The notes beneath the pieces are model-generated. The model searched no databases and was not told the origin of the DNA. It saw only the letters and a list, made by a program, of their open reading frames with translations. Positions 1-5,773 of a stretch of DNA of 7,871 bases are shown piece after piece (the first letter of the stretch is position 1; each line of letters begins with the position of its first letter). A program made the position numbers and the translations under genes. Source of the stretch: Campylobacterales bacterium (GTDB lineage: Bacteria; Campylobacterota; Campylobacteria; Campylobacterales; JAADDG01); assembly GCA_027009865.1 (NCBI GenBank), contig JALVCR010000254.1:1-7871 (forward strand). Reading direction: 5' to 3'.

Positions 1-644
1 CTCAAAAAGAGTATTCAAAAGTGCCGATAATTATCGGTATGAAATTTGGCTCTTTTAAAATTTATCCCAAAACTGAAACTTCAAAAAGTGTAAATTCAAA
101 ACATTTGGTAAGACAAAAGATGGATTTTAGCTGCGGTTCTGCCGCTACTGCAACTATTTATAATTACTATTTAAACGATCCCCTAACAGAAGAGCAAGTT
201 ATAAACGGTCTATTTAAATTTGGAAATAAAAGAAAAATAGTTCAAAACAAGGGATTTTCTTTATTGGATATCAAAAGATTATCTAATGCTTTGGGATATA
301 AGGTAAACGGTTATAAGCTTGATTTGGACTCTTTAATAGAACTCTCAAAACCTGCAATAGTTACGATAGTTTTGGGAAATTATAAACATTTTGTGGTTTT
401 TAGGGGAGCCATAAAGGATAGAGTCTTTTTAGCCGATCCCGCTTTGGGAAATACGATTATGCAAAGAGATAAATTTGATAAGATATGGTATAAACATATA
501 GCGTTAATTATCGAGCAAAGACGTCCAAGCATAAACAGGTTAGCTCTTTGTGCCGATGATATGAGATGGGTTGGCAATAATATAATAAGAACATATATTT
601 CAAATTACAGTTCTCCATCTTTTAGAACATTTTTAGATCATTAA
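1..644 (+). CDS. C39-family cysteine peptidase domain protein, FapD-like (5' partial)
   Basis: Residues are numbered from the GTG at base 21. The papain-like C39 signature is complete: Gln32 (oxyanion-hole position) and Cys38 in VRQKMDFSCGSAA, His123 in KHFVVF, and Asp139 in LADPALGN. The catalytic set is therefore intact and the domain is probably active. It stands alone, with no ABC-transporter membrane or ATPase domains, unlike bacteriocin exporters; this matches the stand-alone C39 proteins found beside outer-membrane 'transporter' barrels, such as FapD in Pseudomonas. A C-terminal tail of about 35 residues (from 171) follows the domain. The reading frame stays open to the left edge, and the residues just upstream (QKEYSKVPIIIG) look like the usual lead-in to this domain. 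The true start, probably with a signal peptide, is therefore likely outside the window; the GTG at 21 has no Shine-Dalgarno sequence. The gene ends 12 nt before the barrel gene, so the two are probably one operon. The substrate is unknown. The C39 assignment is strong and the FapD-like role is inferred. Confidence 0.85.
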   Translation, partial: QKEYSKVPIIIGMKFGSFKIYPKTETSKSVNSKHLVRQKMDFSCGSAATATIYNYYLNDPLTEEQVINGLFKFGNKRKIVQNKGFSLLDIKRLSNALGYKVNGYKLDLDSLIELSKPAIVTIVLGNYKHFVVFRGAIKDRVFLADPALGNTIMQRDKFDKIWYKHIALIIEQRRPSINRLALCADDMRWVGNNIIRTYISNYSSPSFRTFLDH

Positions 645-656
645 AAAGAGGATTTA

Positions 657-1667
657 ATGGGTAAAATATATAAATCTATAGGATTATACACTGCTTTCTC
701 TTTAATAAGCTCTTCTCTTTATTGCGCAAATATAAATAAAAAGCTTGCGGATGTCTTAAAAAAAGAGTCTCAACCAAAAGAGGTATTAGAGCATTTTCAA
801 AGAGATTATATACTTTTGAAAAAGGGAAACTGGGAATTTGAAAATAATTTTCAGTTTAGTTATAACTCCGCAAATCAGATATTTTTAGACAGTTTTGCTA
901 TTTTAGATCCCGTATTTTTGACTTTGGGGCAATTTGGAATAGAGGCTATTAAAAGACAGATTGTAAGCGATATAATCACTGTAAGATACGGCATTGCCGA
1001 CTATCTTCAAGCAGAACTTGCCGTTCCTCTTTTATACAGGCATGATCAAAGATCTAAAGTGGAGGTAAATAAAGAGGATTTAGCGGATGATTATGGAATT
1101 GGAGATATAGCTTTTTCAATAAGCGATCAGATATATAGAGAAAATCCAAAAAGACCCGCTACCATAATAAATTTAAGTTTCAAATCAAAAACAGGAAAAA
1201 GCCCTTATGATATAGACTTAAAAAACGAGCTTCCTTTGGGAACTGGATACTACTCTCTGAAAGCTGGGGTAAATTTTATAAAAAATATAGATCCTACCGT
1301 AGTTTTTGGAGGGATTTCATACGCTTACAACTTTGAAAGAGATGTAAATCAGATAGTAAAAGGGAAAAATTTGGAAAAAGTAGAACCCGGAGATACCATA
1401 ACGCTTAATGCGGGAATGGGATATGCGGTAACTTACAATTTCTCTTTAACGGCTCAGTTTCAATACGATTATACTCTTCCCTCATACTCTACTGTTGATG
1501 GAAACAGAACCAAAGTGGCAAATTCCACTCTAAACGTAGCTCAGCTAAAAATAGGAGGAGGCTGGGCACTAAGCAAAGATAAATCCGTAAACGTATCTTT
1601 AGCTATAGGTCTTACAAGCGATTCTCCCGATTTTGTTTTGGAAGTTAGAACCCCTTTTAAATTCTAA
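657..1667 (+). CDS. Outer-membrane beta-barrel 'transporter' family protein, FapF-like
   Basis: This is a 336-residue protein. It begins with a signal peptide (about 1-24: K3/K6, then a hydrophobic core ending SLYCA). A predicted helical, charged segment (about 25-57) follows, then alternating amphipathic strands rich in Tyr, Gly and Asn to the end. It terminates in FKF, the aromatic C-terminus typical of BAM-assembled barrels. The stretch at 174-225 (SFKSKTGKSPYDI, LPLGTGYYSLKAGV, DPTVVFGGISY) is characteristic of the barrels often annotated simply as 'transporter' and found beside stand-alone C39 peptidases. FapF, the Pseudomonas amyloid secretion pore, also has an N-terminal helical segment before its barrel, but is longer. 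ATG 657 is preceded by an AAGAGGA ribosome-binding site 4 nt away. The likely role is an outer-membrane pore for a secreted substrate processed by the adjacent peptidase. This role is inferred from family and context. It lacks the TPR region and the size of PelB. Confidence 0.8.
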   Translation: MGKIYKSIGLYTAFSLISSSLYCANINKKLADVLKKESQPKEVLEHFQRDYILLKKGNWEFENNFQFSYNSANQIFLDSFAILDPVFLTLGQFGIEAIKRQIVSDIITVRYGIADYLQAELAVPLLYRHDQRSKVEVNKEDLADDYGIGDIAFSISDQIYRENPKRPATIINLSFKSKTGKSPYDIDLKNELPLGTGYYSLKAGVNFIKNIDPTVVFGGISYAYNFERDVNQIVKGKNLEKVEPGDTITLNAGMGYAVTYNFSLTAQFQYDYTLPSYSTVDGNRTKVANSTLNVAQLKIGGGWALSKDKSVNVSLAIGLTSDSPDFVLEVRTPFKF

Positions 1668-1691
1668 ACTTCTCTCTTCCCCTCTTTTTTT
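1641..1691 (+). terminator. Possible weak intrinsic terminator after the barrel gene
   Basis: An imperfect stem, GAAGTTAGA (1641-1649) with TCTAAACTTC (1663-1672, one bulged A), spans the stop codon. After a pyrimidine-rich spacer comes a run of seven T (1685-1691). The stem is AT-rich and lies about 12 nt from the T run, which is poor geometry. GGAAG (1640-1644) could pair instead with CTTCC (1676-1680), nearer to the T run. It may separate the barrel gene transcript from the pel operon, or it may only attenuate. Confidence 0.3.
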
Positions 1692-1728
1692 CTATAACGG
1701 TTAAATAAAGTTTTACTTCTAATAAAAA

Positions 1729-1734
1729 TATAAT
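1729..1734 (+). promoter_or_regulatory. Candidate -10 box of the pel operon promoter
   Basis: A perfect TATAAT lies in the 114-nt gap ahead of pelC. No convincing TTGACA-like -35 is present at 16-18 nt upstream; the region there is T/A-rich. That is common in Campylobacterota, whose housekeeping promoters often lack a clear -35. Transcription would start near 1741, leaving a leader of about 40 nt before the GTG of pelC. The whole gap is very AT-rich, so a chance match is possible. Confidence 0.4.
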
Positions 1735-1768
1735 CAAAATTTTACTAAAATATATATATGTAAACTAT

Positions 1769-1774
1769 AAAGGA
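1769..1774 (+). promoter_or_regulatory. Ribosome-binding site for pelC (supports the GTG start)
   Basis: AAAGGA lies 7 nt before GTG 1782. No in-frame ATG is usable upstream: the in-frame ATG at 1758 is followed at once by TAA. The site therefore fixes the GTG as the start, and the signal peptide begins directly at this codon. Confidence 0.7.
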
Positions 1775-1781
1775 CAAAACC

Positions 1782-2264
1782 GTGAAAATATATAATATTT
1801 TATTATCTTTGTTGTTTTTCTTCTTTAGCGGGTGCAGCAGTATTGTAAATTATGCTCCAAACTCTTATATTCCAAGAGACGGAGAGATTGCCGTTTTGCC
1901 TTTTCAAAACAATACCGACACTCCTTTAGCTGGGCAAAGGGTTAGAAATATTTTGGCAAATATATTATATATAAAAGGTTTTAAAGTAAAAACAATCTCT
2001 TTGGAAAATGAAGATTATATAAATCAAAAGAAAGCTTATGAAATTTCAAAAAAATTAAGAACAAAGTATTTTATTTTTGGAAGCGTGAATGAATGGAGAT
2101 ACAAAACAGGAATCGAGGCTATGCCGACAGTAGCTTTAGAATTTAGAGTCTTTAGAAGAGAGGATAAAAGAGTTGTCTATGTAGCCTCCGGAGCAAAAAA
2201 CGGAGGCGGGGGCGATTCTTTGGGAAGTTTAACACAAAGACTTATTTTGGAGCTTATAAGATAA
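1782..2264 (+). CDS. pelC: PelC-like outer-membrane lipoprotein of Pel polysaccharide export
   Basis: This is a 160-residue lipoprotein precursor. A hydrophobic signal (about 4-15) ends in the lipobox FSGC, with lipidated Cys18. Ser19 at +2 favours outer-membrane sorting. The mature part carries the PelC pattern: RDGEIAVLPFQNNTDTPLAGQ (from Arg32) opens the first strand and helix. Later come FGSVNEWRYKTG (about 99-110), a strand pair, and a Gly-rich turn (141-144) with a final helix, SLGSLTQRLILELI. Known PelC (172 residues in P. aeruginosa) forms a dodecameric ring at the inner face of the outer membrane. That ring is thought to guide cationic Pel to the PelB pore. The gene starts with GTG and its stop shares one base with the pelD ATG. 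As first gene of the unit it follows the candidate promoter. General LPP-type lipoproteins share the LPF motif, but position directly before pelD makes PelC the best call. Confidence 0.82.
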   Translation: MKIYNILLSLLFFFFSGCSSIVNYAPNSYIPRDGEIAVLPFQNNTDTPLAGQRVRNILANILYIKGFKVKTISLENEDYINQKKAYEISKKLRTKYFIFGSVNEWRYKTGIEAMPTVALEFRVFRREDKRVVYVASGAKNGGGGDSLGSLTQRLILELIR

Positions 2265-3421
2265 TGAAAAAGTATTCGTTAAAAAATAGAAGCGCTATTT
2301 TAGAGAGTCTTTTTTTAACAGCCTTTTTTTTATTAATGGGATATTTCCTAAATCCTAAAGATCCTGCCTTTTTAAGAGACGGATTTAATATATTTTTATT
2401 TTTATTAGCAGTTTTGGCTCTATTTTACGGATGGGTCGGATTTATATCCTTTTTAACTTTATATGGAGCTTTTTTACTATATTTCTATCACCCTTTTCCC
2501 GTATTGGACTTTTTGGAATCTGTAGCGTTTGGACTTTTGCTGTTTTTCTTTCATTTTGTCTGGGACAGGGAGATTAAAAAATCAAAAGCAAAAGAGGAGT
2601 ATTTAGAGAGAAAACTTTTGGAAAACTCAATAGCTTTCTATACTCTTAAAGCCTCTTACGATAAGCTTGAGAGATCTCTTCTTTTAAAACCTTTTGGAAT
2701 GAAAGAGGCTTTATGGAAAGTTTTAGCTTTCATAAAAGAGCCAAAAATTGCAAAAGAGGAGTTTTTAAAATTTTTGGAAGATAATTATTTTGTAGAAAAA
2801 GCATCTATTTTTGAGAATATAGAAAAGAGCGCCGATCCTTTAGTAAAAGAGGCAATGAAAAGAAAAGTTTGCGTTTATGTCGATATAAAGTCAAAAGAGA
2901 TTTTAAAAAGCTATCTTGCGGTAATTCCGGTTTTTATCGGGAAAAGAAGCTATTTTTTAGCGATTGAAAAAATATATTTTAACCGTTTTGATAAAAATAC
3001 TTTATTGGAAATTGCAGTTATTTTTACTTATTTCATTCAAACTCTTGAAAAAGAGCTTTTTGTAAAAGAGAAGGAATGTTTTAGAAACTATTTAAATAGA
3101 GATTTTGCTTATGAACTGTGTAAGTTAGCAGATATTTACAGAACATATAAAATTACCTCTTCAATTTTAACTTTCAAATCAAACGATTTTAAATATATGA
3201 AAAATTTATATCTAAAAATTAAATCTCAAAAGAGAGTTATAGACATGCTTCAGGCTATGAAGATAAAAAACAGAGACTATCTTATTATATTGATGCTTCC
3301 CTTTTCGGATAAAAAGGATGCTGAAAATTTTCTATCAAGAATCAAGGATTTGAATTTAAAAGAGATAGCCTATCGAATTGAGGATTTAAAAACTTATCGT
3401 TTACAAAATTTATCGGACTAA
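2264..3421 (+). CDS. pelD: PelD, inner-membrane c-di-GMP receptor controlling Pel synthesis
   Basis: This is a 385-residue protein. Four N-terminal membrane helices lie at about 12-29, 41-57, 58-75 and 82-100. A charged, probably coiled-coil stalk follows (about 102-140), then a GAF-like domain (about 145-265) and a degenerate GGDEF-like domain (about 275-385). No GGDEF active-site motif is present, so it should not make c-di-GMP. The inhibitory-site-type ligand motif RxxD is present as Arg324-Val-Ile-Asp327, and a second Arg (359) lies 35 residues after Arg324. This is the same spacing as the c-di-GMP-binding residues Arg367/Asp370 and Arg402 that I recall for P. aeruginosa PelD. That protein is about 455 residues, so this one is shorter. 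In Pel systems, c-di-GMP-bound PelD activates polymerisation in a complex with PelE, PelF and PelG. ATG 2264 overlaps the pelC stop by one base, with GGAG at 2249-2252. Confidence 0.9.
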   Translation: MKKYSLKNRSAILESLFLTAFFLLMGYFLNPKDPAFLRDGFNIFLFLLAVLALFYGWVGFISFLTLYGAFLLYFYHPFPVLDFLESVAFGLLLFFFHFVWDREIKKSKAKEEYLERKLLENSIAFYTLKASYDKLERSLLLKPFGMKEALWKVLAFIKEPKIAKEEFLKFLEDNYFVEKASIFENIEKSADPLVKEAMKRKVCVYVDIKSKEILKSYLAVIPVFIGKRSYFLAIEKIYFNRFDKNTLLEIAVIFTYFIQTLEKELFVKEKECFRNYLNRDFAYELCKLADIYRTYKITSSILTFKSNDFKYMKNLYLKIKSQKRVIDMLQAMKIKNRDYLIILMLPFSDKKDAENFLSRIKDLNLKEIAYRIEDLKTYRLQNLSD

Positions 3422-3423
3422 AC

Positions 3424-4293
3424 ATGCAAGATATTTTTCTTTTTATCTTTGTTCCTTTTTATCTGCTTTTTATATTTATATTTTCCTATTTTTTTTCAAA
3501 AAAAATAGGCTATGAAAACTCTTTTTGGTTTCTTTTTATTTTTAATCTTTTGATGAATATATTTGGCGTTATTTTTACAATTTTATTTTATATCTTTTTT
3601 AGAAAAAAAGGTTTTAAAAAAGAGCCTTTGCCTATTTTAAATTTGGATTTAGAGAGACTTATTTACTCCTCTTATCCAATGGTTAAACTATCTTATAGAG
3701 TAGGAGTTGGAGATTTTTTTGATAATGAAAAGATAGGAGAAGAGAGGAAAGTAAAGCTTCTCTCTTTTGTTAGAGAAAATATATCAAAGGAGGGAATGAA
3801 ACTTTTCTTTAAATCCCTCTCTTCAAAAGGTGATGAGAGCAGGCTTTTTGCGTTTAGCTCATTAAACAGTATGGAGGAGAATTTAAATAGAAAAATCAAA
3901 GAAGCTGAAAGCAAAAAAGATTTTAAAAGTTTAGCCATTTTATATTTTGATTTTGTCTATTTTAAATTAGCAACAGGAGATTTAAAAGATTTTTATCTTA
4001 AGAAGTCTTTATATGCGGCAAAAGAGGCTCTTTTAAGAAAAGCTGACGATTTTGAAATCTATATTTTGATTGGAAAAATATATCTGTATCAGAATGATTT
4101 AAAAAAAGCAAAAGAGTATTTTAATAAAGCTATCTTTTTAAACTCCTCCAAAAGGGCTTCGCTTCCTTATTTGCTGGAGATTTTCTATAAAACAGAAGAT
4201 TTGGATAATTTTAAATATCTATTAAAAGATACAAAAAACATAACAAATCCCAAAGTTGTATCAATGCTTTCGTTTTGGAGAAAGAATGAATAG
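3424..4293 (+). CDS. pelE: PelE, membrane-anchored TPR protein of the Pel synthase complex
   Basis: This is a 289-residue protein. Two strongly hydrophobic helices lie at the N-terminus (about 4-24 and 34-59), with a Lys/Arg-rich stretch (60-66) just after. The rest is soluble and largely helical. A clear TPR-type repeat lies at about 209-242 (EIYILIGKIYLYQNDLKKA, then EYFNKAIFLN). Weaker helix pairs sit at about 168-205 and 245-268. The order of two TM helices then TPRs, and the position between pelD and pelF, match PelE. It is an inner-membrane scaffold that joins PelD, PelF and PelG. It starts 2 nt after the pelD stop with no clear Shine-Dalgarno sequence, so it probably relies on translational coupling. 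The sequence itself is weakly conserved in this family, so the name rests partly on context. Confidence 0.82.
   Translation: MQDIFLFIFVPFYLLFIFIFSYFFSKKIGYENSFWFLFIFNLLMNIFGVIFTILFYIFFRKKGFKKEPLPILNLDLERLIYSSYPMVKLSYRVGVGDFFDNEKIGEERKVKLLSFVRENISKEGMKLFFKSLSSKGDESRLFAFSSLNSMEENLNRKIKEAESKKDFKSLAILYFDFVYFKLATGDLKDFYLKKSLYAAKEALLRKADDFEIYILIGKIYLYQNDLKKAKEYFNKAIFLNSSKRASLPYLLEIFYKTEDLDNFKYLLKDTKNITNPKVVSMLSFWRKNE
4277..4280 (+). promoter_or_regulatory. Ribosome-binding site that decides the pelF start
   Basis: GGAG lies 5 nt before ATG 4286, inside the 3' end of pelE. The frame is open further upstream (a non-ATG start at 4256 is possible), but that start has no comparable site. The PelF family begins close to the RVDILIIAEGTYPYV segment, as it does from 4286. 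Confidence 0.75.
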
Positions 4294-5773
4294 AGTAGAT
4301 ATTTTAATTATTGCAGAGGGAACATACCCTTACGTAAGAGGCGGTGTCTCAAGCTGGATAGATCAGCTAATTAAAGGACTTGGAGAGTATAATTTTGGGA
4401 TTTTGTTTTTAGGCAGCAAAAGAGAGGATTATAAAGAGAAAAAGTATGAGTTTCCAAAAAATTTAATATATTTTAAAGAGAAGTATCTGTTTGATTTAGA
4501 AGCCAAAAATCCAAAAAAAAGAGAAGGAGATAAAAAAGAATTTGAAAAAATTGAAAATTTTTACAAAGCTTTAAAGAGCGGCAAAGATGTTGAAATTAAA
4601 GATTATTTCACAAAAGATTTTGCAGATAAAATACCTCTTGAAGATTTTATGTATAGCAAGAGTTCATGGGAGTTTATTGAGAGAAGATATTTTGAAAATC
4701 AAAAGGATCTCTCTTTTTTAGATTATTTTTGGAATATAAGAAGTATTCATAGACCTTTGTGGCTTTTGTTTTCTCTTGCAAAAGAGATTAATTTTCCAAA
4801 AGCAATCCACTCCCCTTCAACCGGATATGCGGGATTTTTGGCCTCTTTAATATCATCTTTTCACAATATTCCATTCATTTTAACCGAGCATGGAATATAT
4901 ATAAGAGAGAGAAAAATGGATATATACGCCGCTGATGCTTTGGATACAAAAAGATATACTCTTCAAAAAACATCTATAAGCGAAGATTATTTAAAAAAGA
5001 TGTGGATAAATTTTTTTGAAAGAATAGGGGTGCTAACTTATAAAAATGCTAAATATATTTTATCCCTTTTTCAGGGAGCAAAAAATATTCAAATAAAACT
5101 TGGAGCCAAGAGAGATAAGTGCCAAGTGATTCCAAACGGAGTAGATATAAAAAGACTTAAACCTTTGGTTAAAAAGAGAAAAAAGGAGGCTTTAAAAGTT
5201 ATAACTCTTCTTGGAAGAGTAGTTCCAATTAAGGATATTAAAACTTTCATAAGAGCTATGAAACTTACGGTAAAAGAGTTTCCAAGCGCCAAGGGATGGA
5301 TAGTGGGGCCTACAGATGAGGATCCAAACTATTTTAAAGAGTGCGAAATGATGGTCGAATCTATGGGGCTTAAAGAGAGCGTAAAATTTTTGGGATTTCA
5401 AAAGATTGATGAAATTTTGCCAAAAAGCGGAATTTTGACTCTAACTTCAATAAGCGAGGGAATGCCTCTTGTTATTTTGGAAGGTTTTGCAGCCGGTCTT
5501 CCCTGTGTGGCTACAGATGTTGGAAGCTGCAGGGATTTAATTTACGGAGCTTTAAACAGGGAAGATAAGCAAATAGGGAAAGCCGGCGAAATTGTAGGGG
5601 TAACCGATTTTGTAGGACTCTCTAAAGCCTATATCAAAATTTTAAAAAATGAAAATCTCTGGAGAGAGTATCAAAGAAACGCTCTTTTAAGAGTTGAAAA
5701 GTTTTATACTCAAGATATGTTTTTTGAAAATTATAGGAAAATCTATAATGAGGCTTTAAAATGGCGGCAATAG
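4286..5773 (+). CDS. pelF: PelF, GT4-family glycosyltransferase that polymerises Pel
   Basis: This is a 495-residue cytoplasmic GT-B enzyme, numbered from ATG 4286. The N-terminal Rossmann half opens with VDILIIAEGTYPYVRGGVSS (about 4-23), the diagnostic PelF glycine loop. An inserted charged region follows (about 45-125), then LTEHGIYIRER (about 199-209). The C-terminal half holds IPNGVD (282-287) and LLGRVVPIKDIKTF (about 308-321), with the donor-phosphate Arg311 and Lys316. Its EX7E motif is Glu391...Glu399 in SEGMPLVILEGFAAG. All the usual GT4 donor-site residues are present, so the enzyme should be active. PelF is thought to use UDP-GlcNAc/UDP-GalNAc to make the partly de-N-acetylated Pel polymer, working with membrane partners PelD, PelE and PelG. 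The start overlaps pelE by 8 nt and the end overlaps pelG by 13 nt. Confidence 0.95.
   Translation: MNRVDILIIAEGTYPYVRGGVSSWIDQLIKGLGEYNFGILFLGSKREDYKEKKYEFPKNLIYFKEKYLFDLEAKNPKKREGDKKEFEKIENFYKALKSGKDVEIKDYFTKDFADKIPLEDFMYSKSSWEFIERRYFENQKDLSFLDYFWNIRSIHRPLWLLFSLAKEINFPKAIHSPSTGYAGFLASLISSFHNIPFILTEHGIYIRERKMDIYAADALDTKRYTLQKTSISEDYLKKMWINFFERIGVLTYKNAKYILSLFQGAKNIQIKLGAKRDKCQVIPNGVDIKRLKPLVKKRKKEALKVITLLGRVVPIKDIKTFIRAMKLTVKEFPSAKGWIVGPTDEDPNYFKECEMMVESMGLKESVKFLGFQKIDEILPKSGILTLTSISEGMPLVILEGFAAGLPCVATDVGSCRDLIYGALNREDKQIGKAGEIVGVTDFVGLSKAYIKILKNENLWREYQRNALLRVEKFYTQDMFFENYRKIYNEALKWRQ

Noticed and set aside
380..577. Minus-strand open frame of 65 codons inside the C39 gene
   Set aside because: It is antisense to a conserved catalytic domain, has no recognisable protein features or ribosome-binding site, and is a shadow of the coding frame.
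1750..1760. TATATATATATG run as a repeat or alternative promoter element
   Set aside because: A short AT dinucleotide run is expected in so AT-rich a gap, and TATAAT at 1729 fits a promoter better. The ATG within it is followed at once by a stop in the pelC frame.
3693..3938. Minus-strand open frame of 81 codons inside pelE
   Set aside because: Its Ser/Leu/Phe-rich composition is what the complement of Lys/Glu-rich coding sequence produces. It has no independent support.
4256..4285. Longer pelF start using a non-ATG codon at 4256
   Set aside because: It adds ten residues unlike any PelF N-terminus, lies deeper inside pelE and has no ribosome-binding site. ATG 4286 has GGAG 5 nt upstream.
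5089..5401. Two overlapping minus-strand open frames inside pelF
   Set aside because: They lie opposite the conserved GT4 donor-binding region and have no start signals or protein features of their own.
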